Of a DNA stretch of 64,000 nt, positions 1 to 8,027 are shown piece after piece. How positions within the stretch are numbered: position 1 is the stretch's first letter; the number at the start of each line of letters is the position of its first letter. The notes below the pieces were generated by a model. It made no database searches and was not told the DNA's origin. It saw nothing but the letters and a program-made list of their open reading frames with translations. This DNA is from Streptomyces geranii (GTDB lineage Bacteria; Actinomycetota; Actinomycetes; Streptomycetales; Streptomycetaceae). The stretch is from positions 89,796-153,795 of the forward strand of contig NZ_PJME01000020.1 in the NCBI RefSeq assembly GCF_002954775.1, given 5' to 3'. The position numbers and the translations under genes were made by a program.

Positions 1-91
1 CTGAGCGCGCGGCTGCCCTCACCTCAGGATCTCGGGGGGCGGGAGAGCGAGGCGGCAGGCTGAAGGATCGCCCGGCGCACCCTGCGCCCCC

Positions 92-766
92 TCACTCCTC
101 GATCACCAGCCCCTTCGCCGCCAGCACCGGCGCCAGGCCGCACAGGTCGATGACCGTCCTCCCCGCCCGGTACGCGGCGATGAACTCCGCCTCGGTGTCC
201 ACCCGTTGCTGTGACGCTGCGGCCACCTCGGCCGCGTCCTCGCGGAGGACGACCACCGCGCCGTCCGCGTCCGCCCGCATCACGTCGCCGGGGCGGACGA
301 GCACGCCGCCTATGGTGACCGGCTCGCACATCGGGCCGACCGTCTCCTTCACCGTGCCCTTGATGGACACGCTCCTGGAGAAGACGGGGAAGCCCAGGGC
401 GCGCAGGTCCTCGGTGTCGCGGACGCCCGTGTCGGTGATCAGGCCGCCGAGGCCCTTGGACTGGCAGGCGTTGGCGAGGACGTCGCCGAAGGAGCCCGCC
501 TCCTCGTAGGCGCCGGCGGACACGACGACGACGTCGCCGGGGCGGGCGTAGGCGATGGCCGTCTGGAGCATCAGGTTGTCCCGTGGGGCGCACTGGACCG
601 TGAACGCCGGTCCGCACAGGGACATGCGGTGGTCCACCGGCTTGATCGCCGAGTCCAGTGCTCCGAGGCGGCCCTGTGCCTCATGAATGGTCGCCGAGGA
701 GTAGGCGCTCAGTCGCTCTACGAGCGCGGCGTCCGGCCGTTCGAACTTCGTGCTGACGCGGATCAT
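92..766 (-). CDS. RraA-like / 4-hydroxy-4-methyl-2-oxoglutarate aldolase family protein
   Basis: A 224-residue protein of the RraA/HMG-aldolase fold. The family cleaves 4-hydroxy-4-methyl-2-oxoglutarate or decarboxylates oxaloacetate with a divalent metal. The diagnostic D-x20-R-D signature is present: the Asp of SFGD, then GLITDTGVRD with its Arg-Asp pair near residues 117-118. The ATG at 766 begins MIRVSTKFERPDA. It is the last gene of a leftward block, 9 bp after an aminotransferase. A true RraA (RNase E inhibitor) role is unlikely beside metabolic genes, so I infer a catabolic aldolase or decarboxylase. The family is clear; the substrate is not. Confidence 0.85.
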   Translation of the reverse strand: MIRVSTKFERPDAALVERLSAYSSATIHEAQGRLGALDSAIKPVDHRMSLCGPAFTVQCAPRDNLMLQTAIAYARPGDVVVVSAGAYEEAGSFGDVLANACQSKGLGGLITDTGVRDTEDLRALGFPVFSRSVSIKGTVKETVGPMCEPVTIGGVLVRPGDVMRADADGAVVVLREDAAEVAAASQQRVDTEAEFIAAYRAGRTVIDLCGLAPVLAAKGLVIEE

Positions 767-775
767 GACGGCCTC

Positions 776-2008
776 TCAGGCAGAAGGGACTACGGACGGG
801 ACGGTGGACAGTTCCGCGCACGCCTTCGCCATGCGCGCGCACGCCTCCGTCAGGACGTCCGTCGACGTGGCGAAGGAGATACGGAAGTAGCCGGGGACGC
901 CGTACGCCGTTCCGTGGATCACGGCCACCTGCTGGGTGTCGAGGAGGTGGCGGGCGAAGTCCTCGTCGTTGTCGATCCGGGTTCCCGACGGGGTCGACCG
1001 GCCTGTCGTCGCGCCGCAGTTGACCAGGAGGTAGAAGCCGCCGTCCGGGACCGTGCAGCTCAACTGCGGGATGTCGTTGATGAGTTGCACCGTGGCGTCG
1101 CGGCGGGCGCGGTACACGCTCACCGTCTCCCGTACGAAGTCCTGCGGTCCCGTGAGCGCCGCCGCGGCGGCGGCCTGGCTCACCGAGGACGGGCAGGACG
1201 AGGTCTGCGACTGGAGGGTGTTGATCGCGGTGATCAGGGCTGTCGGGCCTACGCCGTAGCCGATGCGCCAGCCCGTCATCGCGTATGTCTTGGAGACGCC
1301 GTTGGTGAGGAACACCCGGTCGGCCAGGCGGGGTTCGACCGCCGCGAGCGAGGGGGCGTCCTGGTCGCCGTACCAGATCTCGTCGTAGATCTCGTCCGTG
1401 AGGACACCCACGTGCGGGTGGTCCAGCAACACCTCGGCCAGGGAGTGGAGTTCCGTGGTCGTGTAGGCCGATCCCGTCGGGTTTCCCGGGGTGTTGAGGA
1501 TCACCCAGCGTGTGCGTTCCGTGATCGCCGCCCCCAGGCGCTCCGGGGTGAGTTTGAAGCCGTCGCTCTCCTCGCAGTCGACCACGACCGGGGTGCCGTC
1601 GTTCGCGCGGACCATGTCCGGATAGGACACCCAGTAGGGGGCGGGCACGATGACCTCGTCGCCTTCGTCCAGCGTGGCCATCAGGGCCAGGAAGATGACC
1701 TGTTTGGCGCCGCCGCCGACCGTGATCCGGTCGTCGGTGCACTCCAGGCCGTGGCGTTCGCGCAGTTTGGCGGTGATCGCTGCGCGCAGCGCGGGTGTTC
1801 CGTTGACCGGGGTGTACTTCGTCTCGCCCGCCTCGATGGCCCGGATCGCGGCGGCCTTGACGTGGTCGGGGGTGTCGAAGTCGGGCTCGCCCACGGTCAG
1901 GTCGAGGATGGTGAGGCCCTGGCTCTTGAGTTCGCGTACGCGCTGCGCCGCCGCCGTGCTGGGCGAGGGCTTGATCCGGCGTACGCGTGCTGCCGTGTTC
2001 ACGGGCAT
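776..2008 (-). CDS. PLP-dependent class I/II aminotransferase (AspC-like)
   Basis: A 410-residue fold-type I aminotransferase. It contains LTVGEPDFDTPDHV near the N terminus, the NTPGNPTGS substrate-binding loop, a DEIYDEIWYG stretch with the cofactor-contacting Asp/Tyr, and the PLP lysine in SKTYAMTGWRIGYG. This matches the aspartate/aromatic aminotransferase subgroup (Ib). It lies 3 bp downstream of an SDR gene and 9 bp upstream of the RraA-like gene, so all three should share a transcript. With the 5-oxoprolinase genes upstream, a role at the glutamate/2-oxoglutarate node is plausible, but this is inference. Confidence 0.9.
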   Translation of the reverse strand: MPVNTAARVRRIKPSPSTAAAQRVRELKSQGLTILDLTVGEPDFDTPDHVKAAAIRAIEAGETKYTPVNGTPALRAAITAKLRERHGLECTDDRITVGGGAKQVIFLALMATLDEGDEVIVPAPYWVSYPDMVRANDGTPVVVDCEESDGFKLTPERLGAAITERTRWVILNTPGNPTGSAYTTTELHSLAEVLLDHPHVGVLTDEIYDEIWYGDQDAPSLAAVEPRLADRVFLTNGVSKTYAMTGWRIGYGVGPTALITAINTLQSQTSSCPSSVSQAAAAAALTGPQDFVRETVSVYRARRDATVQLINDIPQLSCTVPDGGFYLLVNCGATTGRSTPSGTRIDNDEDFARHLLDTQQVAVIHGTAYGVPGYFRISFATSTDVLTEACARMAKACAELSTVPSVVPSA

Positions 2009-2011
2009 GGT

Positions 2012-2755
2012 TCAGCCCTCCCGGCGCTCGAAGTTGAGGCCGCCGGGGACCTGGAAGGTGGGCAGGATCTCGATGTGGCCGATGTTGACGTGCCGGGGCG
2101 CGTCGACGGCGAACTCGATGGCGTCGGCGATGTCCTCGGGCTTGAGGGACTCGTAGCCGTCGTAGAACTGCCGCTGGGCCTCCTCCATGTCGCCGAGGAG
2201 CCGGCCGAAGATCTCCGTCTCCACCCGGCCGGGGCAGATCTCGCTGACCCGGACCCGGCGGCCGTAGCCGTCGACCCGCAGCTGGCGGGACAGGGTGTGC
2301 ACGGCCGCCTTGGTGGCGTGGTAGATCGTGTTGCCGCCGAAGTTGTAGACACCGGCGATGGAGCTGATGTTGACGATGTGGCCGAGATCCCGCTCGACCA
2401 TGCCCGGCATCAGCAGCCGTACGAGGTGCAGGACCGCCTGGATGTTGACGGCGACCTGCTCGTCGACGGCGAACTCGTCGGCGGTGAGGATGTTGCCGGT
2501 GCGTGAGACGCCCGCGTTGTTGACGAGTACGTCGATCTGGAGGCCGTCGAGTACGGCGGTGAGCGCCTCGGTGTCGGTGATGTCCACGGCGTGCGGGACG
2601 CAGCCGGTCTCGCGGGCGAGGGCGTCGAGCCGTTCGGCGTTGCGGGCCACGGCGTGGACTTCGAGGCCTCGCTTGGCGAGGCGCTCGACCACTACGGCTC
2701 CGATGCCGGTCGACGCTCCGGTGACGAGCGCCGTCCTGTAGTCGGAGATGGGCAT
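2012..2755 (-). CDS. SDR family NAD(P)-dependent oxidoreductase
   Basis: A classical short-chain dehydrogenase of 247 residues. It has the N-terminal cofactor motif TGASTGIG, the NNAG motif in VLVNNAGVSRTG, the catalytic Ser in NISSIAGVYN and the YHATK (Y-x3-K) pair. The length is typical. It resembles the YdfG/serine-3-dehydrogenase type acting on small hydroxy acids or alcohols. It sits between an MFS transporter and the aminotransferase on the same strand, 3 bp before the latter. The substrate cannot be read from sequence. Confidence 0.9.
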   Translation of the reverse strand: MPISDYRTALVTGASTGIGAVVVERLAKRGLEVHAVARNAERLDALARETGCVPHAVDITDTEALTAVLDGLQIDVLVNNAGVSRTGNILTADEFAVDEQVAVNIQAVLHLVRLLMPGMVERDLGHIVNISSIAGVYNFGGNTIYHATKAAVHTLSRQLRVDGYGRRVRVSEICPGRVETEIFGRLLGDMEEAQRQFYDGYESLKPEDIADAIEFAVDAPRHVNIGHIEILPTFQVPGGLNFERREG

Positions 2756-2788
2756 GCGGGTGCTCCTTGCTGTGGGGGGGGAGGTCGG

Positions 2789-4099
2789 TCAGGCGTCGCG
2801 CAGGGGCAGGTGGGCGCGGTCCTTCACCTGGGACACGGCGAGGAGCGTGCCCAGGGCCGTGAGGACGGCGTAGAAGGCCGGCATGTTGACGTTGCCCGTG
2901 CGGTCGATGAGGTAGGTCATCAGCAGGGGGGCCGTGCCGCCGAAGAGGGCGGAGGAGACGTTGTAGCCGAGGCCGTAGGCGGAGTAGCGGACGCGGGTCG
3001 GGAAGAGTTCCACGAGGAGGATGTGGATGACGCCCGTGTGGCCGGCGAAGACGACCGCCATGATGCAGGCGCCCAGGACGGCGAGGGCGACGTTGCCGGT
3101 ACCGATCAGGAGGTAACAGGGGATGCCGACGACCGCCATGCCGATCGCCGCTCCGGAGAGGACCTTCTTGCGGCCGATCCGGTCGGAGAGGCGGCCCATG
3201 TACGGGATGGCGATACAGATCGCGACCAGGCTGGAGGCGGTGACGAGCAGGCCCTGGACCTTGCCGAAGTCCAGCTCGCTGCTCATGAAGGTGGGCATGT
3301 AGCTGAACAGGACGTAGTAGCCGGAGCCGTTCATCAGGGGGATGAACAGGGCCAGGAGCATGGCGCGGCGGTGCTCGGCGGACGCGAACGCCTCCTTGAG
3401 GGGGTTCTTGGACAGGCCGCCCTCTTCCTTCAGGCGGTTGAAGTTCGGCGTGTCGCTGATGCGCTTGCGGATGTAGATGCCGGTGATGCCGAGCGGGACG
3501 GCGAGCAGGAACGGTATGCGCCAGCCCCAGGACTCCATGCGTTCGGTGCCGAGTCCGCTGGTCATCGCGGCGGCGATCAGGGTGCCGGTGAGCAGGGAGA
3601 GGAACGAGGCGATCTGCGCGTAGCTGGTGTAGAGGCCGCGCTTGCCCTCGGGGGCGTGCTCGGCGAGGAAGCTCATCGCGCCGGAGGCCTCGCCGCCTAC
3701 GGAGAAGCCCTGCGCGACGCGGAGCAGGATCAGCAGACAGGGGGCCGCCACGCCGATGCTGGCGTAGGTGGGCAGGACACCGATGGCGGCGGTGGCGACG
3801 CTGATCAGCATGATGACGAAGACCAGCATCCGCTGGCGTCCGATGCGGTCGCCGAGGTGGCCGCAGATGATCGCGCCGAGGGGGCGGAAGAAGAAGGAGA
3901 CGGCGTAGCCGAGGAAGACGAGCTGGATGGCGTTGTCGGAGCCGGGGAAGAAGACGGCGGCGAGGGTTCCGGCCATGAAGCCGAAGATGCCGTTGTCGTA
4001 CAGCTCGGCGAAGATGCCGACGCATCCCGCGAGGGTGACCTTGCGTGCTGTTCTCGGGTCGACGGTGTTGGGGACTGGCTGAGCGGCCACGGCGGTCAT
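2789..4099 (-). CDS. MFS transporter, metabolite:H+ symporter (MHS) type
   Basis: A 436-residue polytopic membrane protein with about twelve hydrophobic segments. The MFS loop signature is present twice: GHLGDRIGRQRML between TM2 and TM3, and GRLSDRIGRKKVL in the second half. The N-terminal FAELYDNGIFGF and the motif RVAQGFSVGGEASGA are typical of MHS carriers of small carboxylates and betaines (ProP/KgtP/ShiA group). It is transcribed with the neighbouring catabolic genes and probably imports the substrate of this block, possibly a carboxylic acid such as 5-oxoproline. That substrate is inferred from context only. Confidence 0.88.
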   Translation of the reverse strand: MTAVAAQPVPNTVDPRTARKVTLAGCVGIFAELYDNGIFGFMAGTLAAVFFPGSDNAIQLVFLGYAVSFFFRPLGAIICGHLGDRIGRQRMLVFVIMLISVATAAIGVLPTYASIGVAAPCLLILLRVAQGFSVGGEASGAMSFLAEHAPEGKRGLYTSYAQIASFLSLLTGTLIAAAMTSGLGTERMESWGWRIPFLLAVPLGITGIYIRKRISDTPNFNRLKEEGGLSKNPLKEAFASAEHRRAMLLALFIPLMNGSGYYVLFSYMPTFMSSELDFGKVQGLLVTASSLVAICIAIPYMGRLSDRIGRKKVLSGAAIGMAVVGIPCYLLIGTGNVALAVLGACIMAVVFAGHTGVIHILLVELFPTRVRYSAYGLGYNVSSALFGGTAPLLMTYLIDRTGNVNMPAFYAVLTALGTLLAVSQVKDRAHLPLRDA

Positions 4100-4225
4100 G
4101 GCTCTCCTGTCTGGACGCGGGCCCTGGATCGGACGCGGGCTGGGGACTGGGGGCGTTCGTGCGACTCCGTGCGGGGAGGGTTCGTACGGCGGGTTTTCCG
4201 TACGGCGGGACTTCGTGCGGGGAGG

Positions 4226-5227
4226 TCAGCCGCCGAGGGGAGCGCGGATGCGCAGGCTGTCGAAGGCGGTGCGGACGCGCGTGCGCAGCGCTGCGACGGC
4301 GGACCGTTGGGTGCGGTGGGCGGTGACCGCCTGGTCGAGGGTGCGGTGGCGGAAGCGGACGGTCTGGCCGGGGCGTACCTGGCCCAGGGCGGACAGTCCG
4401 GTGGCGGTGACGACGGCCAGGACGGGGTAGCCGGCCGTGACTCCTCGGCCCCGGTGCAGCACGAGGAGTTCGTCCCCGGCGGGGACTTCCACGGCGCCGA
4501 TGGGGACGCCCCGGGAGAGCAGTTCGCCCTGGGTGACCCGGCGGGGCACCGTGCTGCCGTGCAGTCGCAGGCCGATGTGGTTGCTCTGCGGGCTGACGGT
4601 GAAGGGGGCGTCGAACAGACGCCGTCCCGTGTCGCCGAACTCGGCCCGGTCGGGGCCGTCGGTGACGTCGATGGTCCAGGTGGTGGGGACAGTGGTCGGG
4701 AACGGGGGGACGGGGGCGTTCAGGCGGAACAGCGGGATCCGCGAGTAGGGGTGGTCGACGGGTGGGCAGGAGGCGCGCAGGGCGAGTTCGTCGCCTTCGC
4801 GGAGGGGAGGACCGAAGCCCAGGATCGTGTCCGGGGCGCAGCTGCCCTGGAGGCGGGCGGCCTCGAACGAGCCGAGTACGGCCAGGTAGACGCGCAGGCC
4901 GTGCCGGATGCCGGTGACGCGGAGGGTCTCTCCGGCGCGTACGGGGACCGGTTCCCACTGCGGGTGGGGCACCCCTGCGACGGTCACGTCGGCGGGGGCG
5001 CCGGTCACGGCGACCAGGATGTCGGCGGAGGGGACGCAGGCGAAGTCGAGGGCCGTGATCTCCAGGAGGGGGGCGTGTTCGTCGTTGCCGCACAGGACGT
5101 TGGCGACGCGCGCCGAGTGCTGGTCGACGGCTCCGTTGGCGGGCAGACCGTAGCGGGAGCGGCCGACCCGGCCGAGGTCCTGGACGGTGGCGATGCCGGG
5201 GGTGCGGATCGTGAGGGTGTCAGCCAT
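4226..5227 (-). CDS. pxpC: 5-oxoprolinase subunit C (biotin-dependent carboxylase-like)
   Basis: A 333-residue protein of the PxpC/KipA family. It begins with TIRTPGIATVQDLGRVGRSRYGLP, which aligns with the conserved start of PxpC, and has the family's GDELALR and SNHIGLRL segments. PxpA, PxpB and PxpC together hydrolyse 5-oxo-L-proline to glutamate with ATP. The start ATG at 5227 overlaps the 3' end of pxpB by 8 bp, so translation is probably coupled. It is followed after about 125 bp by the MFS gene. The family assignment is firm. Confidence 0.92.
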   Translation of the reverse strand: MADTLTIRTPGIATVQDLGRVGRSRYGLPANGAVDQHSARVANVLCGNDEHAPLLEITALDFACVPSADILVAVTGAPADVTVAGVPHPQWEPVPVRAGETLRVTGIRHGLRVYLAVLGSFEAARLQGSCAPDTILGFGPPLREGDELALRASCPPVDHPYSRIPLFRLNAPVPPFPTTVPTTWTIDVTDGPDRAEFGDTGRRLFDAPFTVSPQSNHIGLRLHGSTVPRRVTQGELLSRGVPIGAVEVPAGDELLVLHRGRGVTAGYPVLAVVTATGLSALGQVRPGQTVRFRHRTLDQAVTAHRTQRSAVAALRTRVRTAFDSLRIRAPLGG

Positions 5228-5993
5228 GACAGGCCGCCAGGCCGGCTTGGTCCGCCGAGTCCGCGCAGTGCGCCAGGGGCAGGTCGGCGTAGTCGTCCCA
5301 CTGGTCGGGGGTGATCGGGCGGAAGCGGAAGATGTCGCCGGGGCGGTACGCGGTGATCGGGTCGCTGTGCAGGTCGAGGACGCGTACGGGGGTGCGGCCG
5401 AGGAGCGGCCAGCCGCCGGGCGAGGGCATCGGGCAGATGACCGCCTGCCGGCCCGCGACGGCGACCGAGCCGGGGTCGACGCGGGTGCGCGGCGAGGCCA
5501 GTCGCGGCACCGGCCTCGGGAAGGCGGGACCGTCCGTCATCGGCGCCCCGGCGGGTGCGCCGAGGCAGCGTACGGTCAGGTCGGCCCCGGAGTGGAGGGC
5601 GACCACCTCGCTCTCGGCGAGGCCGAGTTGGGCGGCCACCGTCGGCAGATCGGGGCCGTGCTCGCCGCCGTAGACGACGGGGACGAGGAAGCGGCGCGGG
5701 GGTGTCGTCGGCGCCGGGTCCGGGCCGAGCCGGGCGGCCTCGTGGGCCAGGACGCGCCGGACGGTGGCGTGGTCGGTGGCGGTGCAGTCGAACTCGACGA
5801 GCAGGGCGTCGTAGGCGGGCACGACGTCGTGGACGCCGGGGAGGCGGACGGCGTCCAGGGCGTCGGCCAGGGCGTGGACGAGCCGCCAGGCGGCCTCGGT
5901 GTCCAGGCCGACGGCCTTCGCGACCAGGGCGGAGTCGCCGCAGTCGGCGATCAGCACATCGGCGTGGGCGTGGGCGGGTCCGTGGCTCGTCAT
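5220..5993 (-). CDS. pxpB: 5-oxoprolinase subunit B (KipI-like)
   Basis: A 257-residue PxpB/KipI homologue. It shows the family's GDSALVAKAVGL start, the central VPVVYGGEHGPDLPTVA block, and the C-terminal FLGGTP-like segment in a shortened form around GWPLLGRTP. The cyclophilin-like subunit pairs with PxpC. The gene starts one base after pxpA ends and overlaps pxpC, an arrangement common to bacterial 5-oxoprolinase operons. It runs slightly long at the N terminus, where other in-frame starts cannot be excluded. Confidence 0.9.
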   Translation of the reverse strand: MTSHGPAHAHADVLIADCGDSALVAKAVGLDTEAAWRLVHALADALDAVRLPGVHDVVPAYDALLVEFDCTATDHATVRRVLAHEAARLGPDPAPTTPPRRFLVPVVYGGEHGPDLPTVAAQLGLAESEVVALHSGADLTVRCLGAPAGAPMTDGPAFPRPVPRLASPRTRVDPGSVAVAGRQAVICPMPSPGGWPLLGRTPVRVLDLHSDPITAYRPGDIFRFRPITPDQWDDYADLPLAHCADSADQAGLAACHG

Positions 5994-5994
5994 G

Positions 5995-6777
5995 TCAGGC
6001 TTCCCTGCCGCTCAGGACCTTGTCGAGGGAGGTGATCTCGACCCCGGCGGCGAGCAGTCGCTCCCGGATGCGGCGGGCCAGAGCGATCGCGCCGGGGCTG
6101 TCCCCGTGCAGCAGGACGGTGTCGCAGACGACGGGTACGTCCGTGCCGTCGACGCTGCGGATCGCCCCCTCGGTGACCATGCGCAGGGTGCGCCGGGCGA
6201 CCTCCTCCGGTTCGTGGATCACCGCTCCGGGTTCGGAACGGGGGACGAGCGTCCCGTCGGCGCGGTAGGCGCGGTCGGCGATGCCGACGATGCCCACGCG
6301 CAGTCCCCGGGCCCGGGCGGCGTCGGCCAGTTCGCCGTCCTGGGCGAGGACGATCAGCGACTCGTCCAGGGCGGCGACGGCGTCCACGACGGCTCGGGCG
6401 TAGTCGGCGCGTACGGCGACCAGGTTGCCGAGGCGGCCGTGCGGGGCGACGTGATGTACGCGGGTGCCGTGGGCGGCGGCGAACGCCTGGAGGGCGCCGA
6501 TCTGGTAGAGCACGTCGGTGCGGACCTCGTCCGGGGTGAGGTCCATGGCGCGGCGGCCGAAGCCGGCCAGGTCGGGGAAGCTCGGGTGGGCGCCGACGGC
6601 CACCTGTTTCTCCACGCAGGTACGGACGGTGGCGTCCATGATGCGCGGGTCACCGGCGTGGAATCCGCAGGCGACATTGGCGGAAGTCAGCACTTCCAGC
6701 AGGGCTTTGTCGTCGCCCATCGTGTAGGCGCCGAATCCCTCGCCCAGATCCGCGACGAGATCGATCATGGGGGTCAT
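5995..6777 (-). CDS. pxpA: 5-oxoprolinase subunit A (LamB/YcsF family)
   Basis: A 260-residue LamB/YcsF protein with the diagnostic N terminus DLGEGFGAYTMGDDKALLEVL followed by SANVACGFHAGDP. Later come YQIGAL and VVCDTVLLHGDSPGA. The family usually reads DLNEG; here Asn is Gly. It is the first gene of the leftward pxpA-pxpB-pxpC run and is divergent from a LysR regulator across about 220 bp. Translation may start at the ATG at 6777 or at the ATG three codons later. Function: ATP-dependent opening of 5-oxoproline to glutamate, together with PxpBC. Confidence 0.92.
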   Translation of the reverse strand: MTPMIDLVADLGEGFGAYTMGDDKALLEVLTSANVACGFHAGDPRIMDATVRTCVEKQVAVGAHPSFPDLAGFGRRAMDLTPDEVRTDVLYQIGALQAFAAAHGTRVHHVAPHGRLGNLVAVRADYARAVVDAVAALDESLIVLAQDGELADAARARGLRVGIVGIADRAYRADGTLVPRSEPGAVIHEPEEVARRTLRMVTEGAIRSVDGTDVPVVCDTVLLHGDSPGAIALARRIRERLLAAGVEITSLDKVLSGREA

Positions 6778-6906
6778 GACGCCCTCCGGGAGAAAGAGGT
6801 GAAGGAAAGGAAGTCCGCGAAGAATACGGAAGGGGAAGATCGGAGAAGAGGCCGAATTCGCGTTCCGCTCAACTTAAGGTGCCGCTCGCCGGGGCGCCAA
6901 TATCCG

Positions 6907-6928
6907 TTCGCTTTGGCGTTATCGCGAA
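6907..6928. promoter_or_regulatory. Candidate LysR operator in the pxpA-lysR divergent region
   Basis: Between the divergent pxpA and LysR genes there is an inverted repeat TTCGC - 12 nt - GCGAA (arms 6907-6911 and 6924-6928). The position between divergent genes and the arm spacing fit a LysR-type site. No other palindrome of this quality was noticed in the 220-bp region. Confidence 0.4.
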
Positions 6929-6997
6929 ACCTTATGACCCACCTCACACCGGCGACTCCCTACGATGAGGCTCCGCTCCCCCGGTGGAAGGCCCCGC

Positions 6998-7921
6998 ATG
7001 GACACCAGACGCCTCTACTCCTTCATCAAGATCATCGACGCAGGGAGCATCACGCGCGCGGCCGACATCCTGCACATCGCGCAGCCCGCGCTCAGCCAGC
7101 AACTGTCCGCGCTGGAGACGCAGTTCGGGCAGCAGCTGCTGATCCGCAGCAAGCGCGGGGTCGCCCCGACGGAGGCGGGCCGCGCCCTGTACCGGCACGC
7201 CCAGCTGATCCTGCGGCAGGTGGACCTCGCGCACGCGGCCGTCGAGGTCTCCGGACGGGCCCCGGCCGGCGGGGTGTCGGTGGGGCTCGCGCCGTACAGC
7301 CTGGGCGCGGCCCTCGCGCTGCCGCTCCTCAAGAGTGTGCGCGAGCGCTACCCGGACATCCTCCTGCACATCAACGAGAACTTCGGCGGTGTGATCAGCG
7401 AGGCGATCATGACCGGCCGGATGGACATGGCCTTCATCTACGGCGCCGGCCCGCTGCGGGGTGTGCAGTTCGAGCCCGTCCGCACGGAGGACCTGTTCCT
7501 GATCGGGGCGCCCGGCGCGGCGGTCCCGCCGGGCGAGGGCGAGGTGAGCCTGCGGGAACTCGCCGACGTGCCGCTGCTGTTGCCGAGCCGTATCCACACG
7601 ATCCGGCAGGTGGTGGACGCCGCGTTCCAGCAGGCGTCGCTGCGTCCGCAGGTGGTGGGCGAGGTGGAGTCCGCGCTGACGCTGGTCAACGCGGTGGACG
7701 CGGACCTCGGTGCCACGGTGCTGCCCTGGTCGGCGGCGCGCGCCGTCCTCGACGTCCGCTCGCTGTCCGTACGCCGCATCGTGGACCCCGTCATCCAGGT
7801 CAAGCTCTCCGTGGTGACGTCGGACAATCAGCCCCTTTCGGAACCTGCCCTGGCGGTGCACGATCTCTTTCTCGAACTGATCAGCACGTTCGACGATTCC
7901 CCCGCCGGTAATCGAGAATAA
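6998..7921 (+). CDS. LysR-family transcriptional regulator
   Basis: A 307-residue LysR-type regulator. The N-terminal winged helix reads MDTRRLYSFIKIIDAGSI and continues with AADILHIAQPALSQQLSALE, the classical LTTR helix-turn-helix. An effector-binding domain follows from about residue 90. The ATG at 6998 is preferred over an in-frame ATG 33 bp upstream because it gives the canonical LTTR N terminus. Divergent orientation from pxpA suggests it controls the 5-oxoproline block. It resembles the Nac/Cbl-like nitrogen-assimilation subgroup, but the ligand is unknown. Confidence 0.9.
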   Translation: MDTRRLYSFIKIIDAGSITRAADILHIAQPALSQQLSALETQFGQQLLIRSKRGVAPTEAGRALYRHAQLILRQVDLAHAAVEVSGRAPAGGVSVGLAPYSLGAALALPLLKSVRERYPDILLHINENFGGVISEAIMTGRMDMAFIYGAGPLRGVQFEPVRTEDLFLIGAPGAAVPPGEGEVSLRELADVPLLLPSRIHTIRQVVDAAFQQASLRPQVVGEVESALTLVNAVDADLGATVLPWSAARAVLDVRSLSVRRIVDPVIQVKLSVVTSDNQPLSEPALAVHDLFLELISTFDDSPAGNRE

Positions 7922-7985
7922 AAATCGCCGATAGCGTCAGAGGAATCCGCTATTTGTCTCCGCCCACCGCCCGGTCTAGCTTTTC

Positions 7986-8015
7986 CCGGAACCTGGGAAA
8001 CCGGAACCTGGGAAA
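7986..8015. repeat. 15-bp perfect tandem direct repeat
   Basis: Two adjacent perfect copies of CCGGAACCTGGGAAA (7986-8000 and 8001-8015) end 12 bp before the hydroxyacid dehydrogenase start. Each unit contains a partial TTCCC/GGGAA dyad with its neighbour. It could be a regulator-binding repeat or a local slippage duplication. Confidence 0.6.
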
Positions 8016-8027
8016 CTGGAGACATAG

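Noticed and set aside
92..766. Regulator of RNase E activity (true RraA)
   Set aside because: The setting is an amino-acid catabolic block and the D-x20-R-D aldolase signature is present; the RNase inhibitor role belongs to a narrow proteobacterial group.
681..5093. Very long open frames on either strand across the first 5 kb
   Set aside because: They run antiparallel or out of frame to genes with full family motifs and are rich in Arg/Pro/Gly, the usual result of high GC.
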